The notes under the pieces are model-generated. The model was not told the DNA's origin. It did no database searches and saw nothing but the letters and a program-made list of their open reading frames with translations. A program made the position numbers and the translations under genes. 64,000 bases of DNA from Leptolinea sp964446955. Lineage in GTDB: Bacteria > Chloroflexota > Anaerolineae > Anaerolineales > Anaerolineaceae. Of this stretch, positions 41,495-51,015 are shown in pieces. The stretch is taken from assembly GCA_964446955.1 (NCBI GenBank), contig CAYUQJ010000008.1:1-64000 (forward strand). The letters are read 5' to 3'. Position 1 is the first letter of the stretch, and every line of letters begins with the position of its first letter.

Positions 41495-42557
41495 AATGAC
41501 AGGGCATGCCACGCGGGCTTTTATCCGGCATACCGCGCGCAAACGGCTCATCATCTTAAGTCTTGTCTTATTGACCCTGTTCTTGATCATTATTGCCATT
41601 AACGCGGGAGCGGCCAATACTTCGCCTGTACAGGTTTTACGCACCCTTCTTGGCATGGAAACCGGTACGGCAACCATTGTTATCTGGAATATCCGGCTGC
41701 CGCGGGTGCTGGCCGGGCTGATCGCCGGGGCTGGACTGGGCGTGGCCGGAGCGGTCATGCAAACCTGCCTGCGAAATCCGCTGGCTTCTCCATCCACTCT
41801 GGGCATATCAAACGCGGCCGCCTTTGGCGCGAACCTCGCCATTGTGTTCTTCGGGGCCGGCACCATCCACAGCAACACGCACGACGCGGTCTTTATTGCC
41901 AATCCGTACTCGGTTACCCTGAGCGCGTTTTTGTTCTCCATGCTTGCCATGTTCATGATCCTGATGCTTGCCCGCATGCGGGGATTCTCACCCGAATCAG
42001 TGGTTCTGGCAGGGGTGGCATTCGGTTCGCTTTTTTCCGCCGGTTCCACGTTGGTTCAGTACTTCGCCGAGGATGTACAGGTGGCGGCGATGGTCTTCTG
42101 GACTTTTGGCGATCTGGGGCGGGTTTCATGGCAGGAAGTGATGATCCTGGGGGTGCTCATCCTGGCGGCGTATCTGTACTTTTCCGTCCACAGTTGGGAC
42201 TACAACGCTCTGGACAGCAGTGAGGACACCGCGAAAAGCCTTGGCGTCCCCGTGGATCAGATCCGTTTTCGCAGTATGCTGGCCGCTTCGCTGGTTACGG
42301 CTGTGGCTGTCTCGTTTATGGGAATCATCGGCTTCATTGGCCTCATCGCCCCTCAGATGATGCGCCGTATTCTGGGGATTGACCACCGGTTTCTTGTGCC
42401 CGCTTCCGCGATTACCGGTTCGGCCCTGCTGCTGCTTTCGGACACGGTAGCCCGAACCATGATCTCACCGGTTGTACTGCCAGTGGGAGCGATCACTTCA
42501 TTCTTTGGGGCACCTCTCTTCCTGTACCTGCTGGCGAAAGGATATACCCGGAGATGA
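41487..42557 (+). CDS. ABC transporter permease, FecCD/BtuC family
   Basis: A permease of about 356 residues with nine or more membrane segments. The family patterns are IRLPRVLAGLIAGAGLGVAG, NPLASPSTLGISNAAAFGAN and FMGIIGFIGLIAPQMMRRILG. The start overlaps the TrmO stop, with ATG 41487 or 41496 equally possible. It forms an importer with the ATPase and binding protein that follow. Confidence 0.93.
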   Translation: MTEMTGHATRAFIRHTARKRLIILSLVLLTLFLIIIAINAGAANTSPVQVLRTLLGMETGTATIVIWNIRLPRVLAGLIAGAGLGVAGAVMQTCLRNPLASPSTLGISNAAAFGANLAIVFFGAGTIHSNTHDAVFIANPYSVTLSAFLFSMLAMFMILMLARMRGFSPESVVLAGVAFGSLFSAGSTLVQYFAEDVQVAAMVFWTFGDLGRVSWQEVMILGVLILAAYLYFSVHSWDYNALDSSEDTAKSLGVPVDQIRFRSMLAASLVTAVAVSFMGIIGFIGLIAPQMMRRILGIDHRFLVPASAITGSALLLLSDTVARTMISPVVLPVGAITSFFGAPLFLYLLAKGYTRR

Positions 42558-43306
42558 TGCTTGATGTAAAAGACTTGAAATTCCATTATCCGGATCATCC
42601 GGTTCTTGACAGTGCCAGCCTTGAAGTCAACAAAGGCGAAATCCTGGCCATCCTCGGCACAAATGGGACAGGCAAGACAACTCTGCTCAAATCGATCAAT
42701 CGGCTGCTTAAACCCCAGGGCGGATCGGTTCTGTTGGATGGTGAAAAGGTTTCCACGCTCAACCGGACAGCCCTGGCACAACGCATGGCGTATGTGGAGC
42801 AGGAGCGGAGCGGATCGCGCACGACGGTGTTCAACGCGGTCTTGCTGGGCCGCAAGCCGTATATTCAATGGGATATCAGCCAGCGGGATATGGAGATCAC
42901 CGCCGGAGCGATCGAAACACTGGGTTTGTCCGATCATTCCCTGCGGTATCTCGACGAATTGAGCGGGGGCGAATTGCAAAAGGTGATGATCGCCCGTGCC
43001 CTGGCACAGCAGCCCGAAGTATTACTAATGGACGAACCTACCAGCAGCCTGGACTTGAAGAACCAGCTGGATGTTCTTGCTCTTATCCGCCGCATTACCC
43101 GCGAACGCGGCATTGCGGCGGTTGTTGCCATTCATGACCTCAACCTGGCATTAAGGTTTGCCGATCGATTTATCCTGTTGAAAGACCGGGAAGTTTTCGC
43201 GGCCGGTGGAATTGAGGTGATAACACCGACGAATATTGAGGCTGTCTATGCTGTTCCCGTCACTCTGGCAAAGCATAACGGGTATCAGGTTGTTATCCCT
43301 TTGTGA
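42554..43306 (+). CDS. ABC transporter ATP-binding protein, FecE/BtuD type
   Basis: A 250-residue ATPase with Walker A GTNGTGKTT, signature LSGGELQKV, Walker B EVLLMDEPT and H-loop AIHDLN. It overlaps the permease gene by four bases. The arrangement permease-ATPase-binding protein completes an iron-siderophore/cobalamin-type or related metal importer. Confidence 0.93.
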   Translation: MMLDVKDLKFHYPDHPVLDSASLEVNKGEILAILGTNGTGKTTLLKSINRLLKPQGGSVLLDGEKVSTLNRTALAQRMAYVEQERSGSRTTVFNAVLLGRKPYIQWDISQRDMEITAGAIETLGLSDHSLRYLDELSGGELQKVMIARALAQQPEVLLMDEPTSSLDLKNQLDVLALIRRITRERGIAAVVAIHDLNLALRFADRFILLKDREVFAAGGIEVITPTNIEAVYAVPVTLAKHNGYQVVIPL

Positions 43307-43333
43307 TCATTCATCCTATCAAGGAAAAACATC

Positions 43334-44449
43334 ATGAGAAAAATTCTTCCGGTATTACCATTGCTGGCGGCTGTGGTTCTTTCCCTCTTTACGTTCATAC
43401 CCGTTTCAGCTGGTATTGATACAACGGCTGGCACGGAAGTCGTTGTGACCGATATGCTGGGTCGGTCTGTTACCCTGCCGGGCCCGGCAACCAGGGTTGT
43501 GGCAATCGGTCCCGGCGCCCTCCGGCTGTTCGTTTACGCCGGAAATCTGGATCATGTGGTTGGGGTGGAGGAAATGGAAACCGGTGATGTGAGCGGCAAA
43601 CCGTATATGCATGCCAATCCGCAGTTGGCCAAACTGCCCATTATCGGGCTCGGCGGTCCGAATAACGCCCCGGACCCAGAGAAATTGCTCACCGTCGATC
43701 CGGATGTGATCTTCAGCACCTATGCCCTGGACGCGTCGGTGGCTGATGAATTACAGGCAAAGACCGGCATTCCGGTGGTGGTTCTTGATTATGGCGGTAT
43801 CGGGGTGACATCCATATTTGGTGATGAGATTCAGAGCTCGCTTCTATTAATAGGCCAGGTTACCGGCGATACCACGAAAGCGGAAAAGGCGAGGGACTTC
43901 ATCCAATTGGTGAAAGAAGACCTGGACAAACGCACGAAAGATATTGCCGATGTTGATAAACCATCGGTGTATGTGGGGGGGCTGGGTTCGCGCGGTGTGC
44001 ACGGTGTTGAAAGCACACAGGGTAAATATGCGCTACTGGATGCCATCCATGCCAGAAATGTGGTGGATGAGACCGGCAAGAGCGGATCTGTGATGATCGA
44101 TAAGGAGAAACTGCTGGAATGGGACCCGGATTTCCTGTTCCTCGACCAGGGCGGCTTCGCTTCGATGTTGGAGGATTATCAGAAAAATCCGGCGTTCTAT
44201 GAAGCATTACAGGCCGTGCGGGAGGGAAGGGTCTATTCACAGCTTCCTTATAACAGTTACTCCACCAATATCGATACGGCAATGGCGAACGCCTATTTCC
44301 TGGGCAAGACGATCTACCCCGATGCTTTCAAAGATATTGACCCCGCACAAAAAGCGGATGAGATCTACGAGGCATTGCTGGGCAAACCGGTGTATTCGAT
44401 CATGGAAGAAAAATTTGGCGGGTTTGGACCGATCAGGCTGGAGAAATAA
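43334..44449 (+). CDS. ABC transporter substrate-binding protein (PeripBP_2)
   Basis: A 371-residue secreted binding protein. A signal peptide (MRKILPVLPLLAAVVLSLFT) precedes VVTDMLGRSVTLPGPATRVVAIGP, the classic start of iron-chelate/cobalamin-binding proteins. The remainder has the two-lobe pattern (DPDVIFSTYAL, DPDFLFLDQGG). No lipobox Cys is visible, so it may be tethered otherwise. It is the last gene of the FmdE-TrmO-ABC operon and a terminator follows. Confidence 0.92.
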   Translation: MRKILPVLPLLAAVVLSLFTFIPVSAGIDTTAGTEVVVTDMLGRSVTLPGPATRVVAIGPGALRLFVYAGNLDHVVGVEEMETGDVSGKPYMHANPQLAKLPIIGLGGPNNAPDPEKLLTVDPDVIFSTYALDASVADELQAKTGIPVVVLDYGGIGVTSIFGDEIQSSLLLIGQVTGDTTKAEKARDFIQLVKEDLDKRTKDIADVDKPSVYVGGLGSRGVHGVESTQGKYALLDAIHARNVVDETGKSGSVMIDKEKLLEWDPDFLFLDQGGFASMLEDYQKNPAFYEALQAVREGRVYSQLPYNSYSTNIDTAMANAYFLGKTIYPDAFKDIDPAQKADEIYEALLGKPVYSIMEEKFGGFGPIRLEK

Positions 44450-44486
44450 GGTGGTGTTGTTCTCCAACGCAGATTCGATTGCTATG

Positions 44487-44514
44487 CCGGGCTTAAGAAA
44501 GCCCGGTATTTTTT
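44487..44514 (+). terminator. intrinsic terminator of the metal-uptake operon
   Basis: CCGGGCTT (44487-44494) pairs with AAGCCCGG (44499-44506) around a 4-base loop and is followed by TATTTTTT. Confidence 0.92.
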
Positions 44515-44545
44515 CTTCCAAAAATCCCCTTACCTGCGCTCTTTA

Positions 44546-44585
44546 GTCGGATGGAGGGAAGATTTCATCCTCAATCCATCCGACT
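44546..44585. repeat. hairpin of the dispersed TCCATCCGAC repeat
   Basis: AGTCGGATGGA (44546-44556) pairs perfectly with TCCATCCGACT (44575-44585). The right arm with its left neighbour (ATCCTCAATCCATCCGAC) recurs exactly at 51648-51665 and, slightly changed, at 54284-54295. This marks the left edge of the secreted-protein cluster. Confidence 0.7.
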
Positions 44586-44627
44586 AAGTATTAATTATCA
44601 GAACGAAAAAGCCACACACCAACCTGT

Positions 44628-47063
44628 CTATGGAGCGGATTCAATCCAGCCGGGTTCGAGCAGAATAGCATACATATTAACCGCGCCATCTCCGCTTTGA
44701 CCCCAATTTGATGTGAATAGGATCCTGGAAAAATCACGGTTAACAGTGGCCTGGGGCTCAGCCCAGTAATCGTGTTCCACGTTTTCATCGATCAATGAAT
44801 GAGTGAATGCCAACTGAACAACGCGGCCTTCCGGTTTTAGCTCAACCGCGAAAATTTTGTCATCCATCCAGGTATAAGTCGCCGGATCACCATCATGAGT
44901 GGAAACCAATACCCATCCATTCATTTTGGAAGCGCGCCCGGAAAAATGCAGCCCGACGGCTGTGTGACTAAAATCAATTGGCAATAGAGGTACTACTGAT
45001 CCACTGGTGAGATCAAGCATCGAGATGCTATCGTTGTCAATATCCTGAAACACAAGCACTTCATGGCCTTCACTGTCTAATGCCATATCAGAATGACCGA
45101 TTATTCGCAGCAGCCCCCGTCCATTTTTCAGATTTCTGTCATAGACCATCAATCCGCAAGGGTTTGCCATTGTCCCTGATTGGCCTGTTTCGCAATATTT
45201 GTCCATATAGGCCAGAAAGTAATTCCCGAGCGGGCTGATCGTAACACTGTCAATTTCACGAGCCTCATCGGGCCAGGAACGGGTGGAAAGACGGGCAATT
45301 ACCCGGTCGGATGGCAGATCGTAGATCAGGTACTCATCTGTTAACCAATTCTCATCTTCAGCCATGAATCCCCAGGTGTTTCCGTCAAATGAAGGACTGC
45401 CTTCATATCGCGTCCAGACAGCAGAAAAATTCCCCCCGGAAAAATCGGTGGAAAAATCGTGAATGACTTTAGTTTCTTTCGTGAGGATGTTGTATGACAT
45501 TAATTGAACCCCATCAGAATAAAACAGAGTTTCGGGGTCGTCTGATGACCAGCGCGGCTCAACAGGTCCTTCGATGGGCAGCTTCGCCAGTGGGTTGAAC
45601 GTATGGGCATCATAGCAGTACCAGGTCGAGTCCAACCCGAGTACCAGCAATAGTGTCTCATCGGCATTGTATGACTGAACCCGCGAGTACTCATTCTTCA
45701 AACCCGGCAGGGCGCCATATTCAGGAAAATCCCCTACGCTGTCTGTCACGCGGATAAGGCAGGTGCCCAGAACAGGGTCCCGGAATGGGACGCGGACTTC
45801 CGGTATTTTCATTTCTGCTGGTTGGCGGATTTCTTTATCTGTAATCGGACGAGGTTCTGTACCATTACAGTCTATGGCTGACCCCGCTTCGTCCGCATTC
45901 GTTGTGGTTGGTATAGCTTCAAGGACCGCCGGGTTGCTGCCCACCAGATCCTGAAACACCTCTGCCAATTGAGGATTTTCCTGCAGCCGCATGTTGGTGT
46001 CGTGGGCGGGATCATCATCGTTCTGCCACCCTTCATTCCACCACGAGAAGCCGATCACCCGCGGCCATCGCAGGGATGTGATATCGGACAGTGCGTTATG
46101 TGCCCATTGTGCCTGATCAACGTGCGGGTTGTTAGAGGTCACACCAAACTCGGCGATGATGACAGGTTTGTTGCGAGCCATGTTTTCAATTCGCGGATAG
46201 ACAGAATCCATTCCAATCCGAAATTCTTCACATCCTTCATCCATCGGAGTCTGTGCACCGTAAAGGCTGATAGCGATCCAGTCGATCCACTCATCGCCGG
46301 GATAATAGTTTTCCAGTGCATTCCAATCTTCACCCGGGTTGTCATCAGCATTAACATGAAAAACCCAGGTGATATTATCTGCGCCTTCATCGCGGCAAAT
46401 TTGAATTATGTGGCGGTACGCATCCCGAAATCGTTCCGGTCCGTCCGGAACATCAGGATCTCCATATTTTCCTCTCTCTTCTCCTCCGTGCCAGACACCG
46501 TTCCAGGGAAACCATTGACCATTCATCTCGGTGCCATATTCAACCAGCAGAGGATAATCAAAATCTCGCGCCGATTGACACCAGGCATGAATATCCGAAT
46601 CAAATTTTCCGTCGGCGATGGATTGGGGCGTGAAAACCGGTTCTGCTTTGTTCTGCTCGGAACTTGACCGCAGCATCAGGCGAATAAAAGGAATGCTGTC
46701 GTAATCCCGGATCCACGAGACTGTGCTGAGAGGAAATTCTCGTCCCTCAAACCATTCGTTTGAAAAATAAACCCAGGCGGCTTTTTTCCCGGCCAGCTCT
46801 TCATACGCCTGCAAGTCATTGAGGGTTACACCGCTTTCCTGTCCCGTAAGCTGGCCTGGATAAATACCGTGATATAGATGGCCGGTTGGGGGATTTTGCA
46901 CTACTGCACTCTGGCTCGGTGTTGTAACCGAAACATTTTTCGCAATTTGTGGACCAGTTACGATTTTGAGTGGGGCACTTCCACTTATTGTACTGACTGC
47001 GTTACACGCAATAATCGCTATCGGAAAAAGAATTGCGATTTCGAGATGAACAAATCCTTTCAT
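44628..47063 (-). CDS. lipoprotein with GH26-like hydrolase and propeller domains
   Basis: An 811-residue secreted protein. The signal ends IIAC at Cys20. Residues about 60-385 look like a GH26-type (beta/alpha)8 hydrolase: YHGIYPGQLTG at the start, the acid/base in VEYGTEMNGQWFPWNG, and the nucleophile in VIIAEFGVTS. GH26 includes beta-mannanases. The C-terminal half (about 425-811) consists of repeats with a TolB/WD40-like character (YSRVQSYNADETLLLVLG, SDDPETLFYSDG) and is probably a beta-propeller. AGAGGTGG precedes the ATG. A role in polysaccharide degradation at the surface is inferred. Confidence 0.8.
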   Translation of the reverse strand: MKGFVHLEIAILFPIAIIACNAVSTISGSAPLKIVTGPQIAKNVSVTTPSQSAVVQNPPTGHLYHGIYPGQLTGQESGVTLNDLQAYEELAGKKAAWVYFSNEWFEGREFPLSTVSWIRDYDSIPFIRLMLRSSSEQNKAEPVFTPQSIADGKFDSDIHAWCQSARDFDYPLLVEYGTEMNGQWFPWNGVWHGGEERGKYGDPDVPDGPERFRDAYRHIIQICRDEGADNITWVFHVNADDNPGEDWNALENYYPGDEWIDWIAISLYGAQTPMDEGCEEFRIGMDSVYPRIENMARNKPVIIAEFGVTSNNPHVDQAQWAHNALSDITSLRWPRVIGFSWWNEGWQNDDDPAHDTNMRLQENPQLAEVFQDLVGSNPAVLEAIPTTTNADEAGSAIDCNGTEPRPITDKEIRQPAEMKIPEVRVPFRDPVLGTCLIRVTDSVGDFPEYGALPGLKNEYSRVQSYNADETLLLVLGLDSTWYCYDAHTFNPLAKLPIEGPVEPRWSSDDPETLFYSDGVQLMSYNILTKETKVIHDFSTDFSGGNFSAVWTRYEGSPSFDGNTWGFMAEDENWLTDEYLIYDLPSDRVIARLSTRSWPDEAREIDSVTISPLGNYFLAYMDKYCETGQSGTMANPCGLMVYDRNLKNGRGLLRIIGHSDMALDSEGHEVLVFQDIDNDSISMLDLTSGSVVPLLPIDFSHTAVGLHFSGRASKMNGWVLVSTHDGDPATYTWMDDKIFAVELKPEGRVVQLAFTHSLIDENVEHDYWAEPQATVNRDFSRILFTSNWGQSGDGAVNMYAILLEPGWIESAP

Positions 47064-47179
47064 CGTCTTCCACCTCTCTGCTGTCCTTTTCCTGCTTTGT
47101 TATCTATTTTGAACTTTTGAATTCCGGTACAAACGCGAACTCAGTTGTAGCTCTCCGTCTGAATTATTTGAATATGGAC

Positions 47180-49852
47180 TTATTCCTCGTATTTTATGGA
47201 ATATGTATTATTTTCTGGATTGGGATCAATGTCCATAACAGGAATGGAACACTCCTCTATCAGGCTGGAGTAGGATGAATCAATAATAAATCCCGGCTTA
47301 TATGTTGTTATTTCGCCATTCTTCAGGGTGAGGTGGATTTTTCTAGTGACAGGATCAAATACCTTTGAGATTCCTGCTCCGTTTGTGTCCGTCCATTTGG
47401 CAACCCCGGAACAGGTAATTTGTGTATCCAGGTCCACCCAACTTGGACCTTTATTAGCAATGCGAACCTCAAATTCATGACTGGAACTTGGATATATGTG
47501 CAGGTCAGCCTGCACAATACCACTCGGATTAAATGATTTATATTCTCCGAATGGCGGGCTCTTGCTGTTATCATTGGGGAAAATTGTAACTCTGACTTCT
47601 AAGTTTAGTGATATAGCCGTACCTGTTTTATTTACATTTGTGACCCCAATTAACTCTCCAAGCTTCAGATCATTCTTTGTTTCCTCAATGTCATAATATA
47701 AATCAATGCGATGGGAGCCGAATTCGTCATCACTGAAACCTTCATCATGGTCCCAGAACTTGGTTCTGATATCGAGTTGAAACGGATCCGATAAAATCGG
47801 GACAACAATTGTGTCTGGAAAAGGTTTTAAGTAGTAAGCTCCTATATCCGCAAATTTGATCTGACCAACCTGAACCGGAATAAAGAAGTTGCCACCCCAG
47901 TGACTCTGTGTCGTACTATTAACGGAAAGATTGTAGTAGGTATCAAGTTTGTCGTTAATCATTGGCGTAAGATTACAATCGTAAAGATTGTTATCTGCTG
48001 TACACTTCACATATAGTTCGCGAAATTCAACCATGGCATACATATCACAAGGCGGCAAATCATATTCAAGGGGATCACTCAGGCGTGACTGTGCCGGTCC
48101 GGCATTGGCAGCGACCTCCCAACGCATGTGTTTCCCGCAAACCATATCTGCAGGTAGAAGCATGGTCGCTTCCCGCTCGTACCTTGCCGTCCCATAACCC
48201 AGGTACGCCGAATTGATTGACTTGAAAATGGCGCCGTTGAGATAGATGGTAAAACCATCAACGCCGGCATCAGCTGTCCCGCCCTCATAGTCCCAATAGA
48301 GGATCACATGTCTCAGGTGAGGTGGTGTTGGGTCAACAATATCGGCTTTTGTCAGGTTTTTCGGCGGGGTCAAATTCGGGTCTGCCGGCAGATCGTATAA
48401 GGTGGCATTCGGAGGACTGCTCCCCGGAATTCCCGGTAATCTCTCTGAAAAAGTCCACTTTTTTCCTGTTTGTCCAAGGGGACTAACGGCGATTCCGATC
48501 TTGGCGTTTCCTGCATTGATTACGTATTTTTTTCCATCCCAGGTCTTTTTTGCAGCGCCTCCGTTGAAATCACCCAGTTTATTCAGGCTGCTTCCAGACC
48601 ACCCCCAACACTCTCCTGTTATCTCTAACTTGTCGTCAGCAGGGATGGGAACACCAAAAGTGTGGGGCCAGTCCGTAACATTCCCTTTACCTCCCTGAAT
48701 AGCGATAAAAGCCCCATCATTTGCCGGCAAACGCACTTCGAGGGCATTTTCGAAAGAAACATAACAATATACCCGGTCTGCGCTGCCATTGACGGTAATA
48801 TCAAGAATTTCAACCTGCAGATAGGTTGCCTCTTCGACCGGACAACCGGAATCTACATTGAGGTTGATGATATTGCTGCCCTGTTGACCGACCGCGTTGA
48901 CCGCCTCGACCCAGAATAGATAATAACCCGTTCCAGGTGACTTAAACTCGAACCAGGTAACACCACCCGACGCGGGTTGAAGTAATGCCAGTTTAACAAG
49001 GGGCGCACCCGGTGCGGCCATCCAGACTTCATAGCCGCTCTCGTTATCCGAGTTGTCTTCCCACACTAGCTTAACCTTGCAATCTTTCACTTCCCCCTGC
49101 AGATTGGTGGGGGCCTGCGGAGGAGAGGTTGCGAGTAGAGAGAGAATATCAGCTGGAATTGGATCGATTTTCAGCATCGGTGTCGTGGGGTCAGGGATTT
49201 TTTTGCTATCCACCGAAGGAGTTATGGGAAGAGAGGGTTTTTCACCATCTGGAGGGACAGGCACCTTTATGGTCGATCCTGCGGGAAGGGAGTTTGCCAC
49301 CTCTGGATTCAGCGATTGAAGCGTAGCAGCCTCACTCTCGTAACTTGCAGCAAGACTCTCCAGCGTATCGTTACCGGTTACGGCCACTTCATAAAACGCT
49401 TCACCTTTTGGCACTCCCTGAAACGTGAGCGGAAGTGATTTTCCGACTAGACCATGACTGTTGATCGCCCGCGCTACCAGCATGTGGGGACCCTCGGTTG
49501 GCACAAGCACGCTGTATGAATCGTACATCCGGGAAATTCCATCCCGGGGTTTCAGCAAATGACTTTCCGCAAGCACGCCATCCAGATACCATTCGACAGT
49601 TTGTACAGGGTTTTCCGGCATGAAGGCAATGACGGAATCGGCGGACAGGAAACTGCCAACCGGGATACCGGTTCCATTTATTGGATTGGTTATTTGAACA
49701 ACGGGTGGTTGATACTTCATGCGGGCACGTTCCTGCCGTTGCTGAAGCATCTGCACACCAAGTAAGGAAATAACAACCAATCCACATAACAGGAGCAGTA
49801 CTGCTGCGATAATGAGACATCCTTTTTTGGATTTCAAATTCCGGTTTTTCAT
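47180..49852 (-). CDS. large surface protein with LysM and Fn3-like domains
   Basis: A protein of about 890 residues. A single membrane anchor (LIIAAVLLLLCGLVVISLLG) near the N-terminus is followed by an Ig-like region (PPVVQITNPINGTGIPVG). A LysM motif lies at about residues 160-205 (VTGNDTLESLAASYESE... LNPEVANSLPAGSTIKVP), which would bind peptidoglycan. A Fn3-like domain (PPQAPTNLQGEVKDCKVKLVWEDN) follows. The long C-terminal part contains further beta domains (HLRHVILYWDYEGG, YYDIEETKNDLKLGEL). ATG 49852 is preferred because it puts the membrane segment at the N-terminus. It lies 12 bases upstream of nothing else; it follows the SH3 lipoprotein gene by 11 bases and is co-transcribed with it. 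Confidence 0.75.
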   Translation of the reverse strand: MKNRNLKSKKGCLIIAAVLLLLCGLVVISLLGVQMLQQRQERARMKYQPPVVQITNPINGTGIPVGSFLSADSVIAFMPENPVQTVEWYLDGVLAESHLLKPRDGISRMYDSYSVLVPTEGPHMLVARAINSHGLVGKSLPLTFQGVPKGEAFYEVAVTGNDTLESLAASYESEAATLQSLNPEVANSLPAGSTIKVPVPPDGEKPSLPITPSVDSKKIPDPTTPMLKIDPIPADILSLLATSPPQAPTNLQGEVKDCKVKLVWEDNSDNESGYEVWMAAPGAPLVKLALLQPASGGVTWFEFKSPGTGYYLFWVEAVNAVGQQGSNIINLNVDSGCPVEEATYLQVEILDITVNGSADRVYCYVSFENALEVRLPANDGAFIAIQGGKGNVTDWPHTFGVPIPADDKLEITGECWGWSGSSLNKLGDFNGGAAKKTWDGKKYVINAGNAKIGIAVSPLGQTGKKWTFSERLPGIPGSSPPNATLYDLPADPNLTPPKNLTKADIVDPTPPHLRHVILYWDYEGGTADAGVDGFTIYLNGAIFKSINSAYLGYGTARYEREATMLLPADMVCGKHMRWEVAANAGPAQSRLSDPLEYDLPPCDMYAMVEFRELYVKCTADNNLYDCNLTPMINDKLDTYYNLSVNSTTQSHWGGNFFIPVQVGQIKFADIGAYYLKPFPDTIVVPILSDPFQLDIRTKFWDHDEGFSDDEFGSHRIDLYYDIEETKNDLKLGELIGVTNVNKTGTAISLNLEVRVTIFPNDNSKSPPFGEYKSFNPSGIVQADLHIYPSSSHEFEVRIANKGPSWVDLDTQITCSGVAKWTDTNGAGISKVFDPVTRKIHLTLKNGEITTYKPGFIIDSSYSSLIEECSIPVMDIDPNPENNTYSIKYEE

Positions 49853-49863
49853 GATCGCTGCCT

Positions 49864-51015
49864 TTACTGAATGCAAACAAACTGAACAGTCCAGGGGCCT
49901 GCTTGAGATGAGTTGTAATTCATATCGGTAGCTGTGATACGTATCGTCCACGTGCCTACACTATCATCATAAGGTCCGGCAATTGCCTGGAAAATATCAC
50001 CACCAACAGGAAGGAGATTGTGTTCTCCCCATCGATCGGGTTGTGGTCCAAGTATTTCATAGATCACATTGCCAATACCCGATTCGTCTGTAACTGTTGC
50101 TGTGATGGTGAATGTGTCAGGCGTTCCACAACCCTGTTGCATGACTGTAGCGGGTGTGATTGAAACATTGGATATGGAAGGCGGGGTAGTATCAACAGGG
50201 AGGACTTCGAGTGTCGGAAAAGTAGGTGTATTTGTTGGCGGAACCATGGGAGTAGCGATCACTTTTAGAACGTTTAAGTTCCCGCTGGTAGTTCCGGTGA
50301 TAGAAGAAACCCAACAATTACCATTGCCGGATGGTTTGCGTACCCAGAACCATGTATTGTCAGTATTGCGTCCTTCGATTAAGACTGTTTCATCCTGCAT
50401 CAGTACGGCTAACGAATCGAATGTTGTTGATGGGCCGAATCTGCAATGTGCGTTCTGACTGAGGATCAAAACCGGATTCGATGAAATTGATGGGGTGAGT
50501 ATTGGGGGTTTTGAGATTTCTGGTGTAGGGGTGAGCGTATCAGCAGGTAAAGGCGTTTCAGTGAACATCGTGGCAGCTGTCGGGGTAAATGTCATTAAGG
50601 ATGCAAGCGTGCTGGCAGGTGCCGGATCAGTACCAACGGTGATCGTTACATTCGCCATGGAGCGGGTGTTCGTATTACCAATGGTATCTATTGCTCTCAC
50701 AGAAATCGTATATTCGCCAGATTTTTGCGGTTTCCATTCAATGCTGGCATTCTCCAAACGGGTTCCACCGGTCGAAACGCTGGCTATCAGATCTTCAAAT
50801 ATCAAAAATTCAATGCTTTCTACTCCATCTGAATCGGCAGCATGGGCCTGGATCATGATCGGTGAAAGGGGTAGTTTCGCACCATCCAATGGTTGATCGA
50901 TCCAGGTCATTGGTTCATGAGAAGGCAGGGGCATGTTGCACCCACTTATTCCAATAATAAAGAAGACGATGGTTACTACCACGCAGGTTTTTTGGAAAAA
51001 CAACGATTTTTTCAT
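49864..51015 (-). CDS. lipoprotein with Ig-like and SH3-like domains
   Basis: A 383-residue lipoprotein (MKKSLFFQKTC..., lipobox GISGC). An Ig-like domain near residues 35-125 (WIDQPLDGAKLPLSPIMIQA, GEYTISVRAIDTIGN) is followed by a Thr/Pro-rich linker. A bacterial SH3-type domain (NAHCRFGPSTTFDSLAVLMQ, WFWVRKPSGNGNCWV) precedes a C-terminal Ig-like domain ending YNSSQAGPWTVQFVCIQ. SH3 domains bind cell-wall peptides. It is the first gene of an operon with the LysM protein. Confidence 0.8.
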   Translation of the reverse strand: MKKSLFFQKTCVVVTIVFFIIGISGCNMPLPSHEPMTWIDQPLDGAKLPLSPIMIQAHAADSDGVESIEFLIFEDLIASVSTGGTRLENASIEWKPQKSGEYTISVRAIDTIGNTNTRSMANVTITVGTDPAPASTLASLMTFTPTAATMFTETPLPADTLTPTPEISKPPILTPSISSNPVLILSQNAHCRFGPSTTFDSLAVLMQDETVLIEGRNTDNTWFWVRKPSGNGNCWVSSITGTTSGNLNVLKVIATPMVPPTNTPTFPTLEVLPVDTTPPSISNVSITPATVMQQGCGTPDTFTITATVTDESGIGNVIYEILGPQPDRWGEHNLLPVGGDIFQAIAGPYDDSVGTWTIRITATDMNYNSSQAGPWTVQFVCIQ

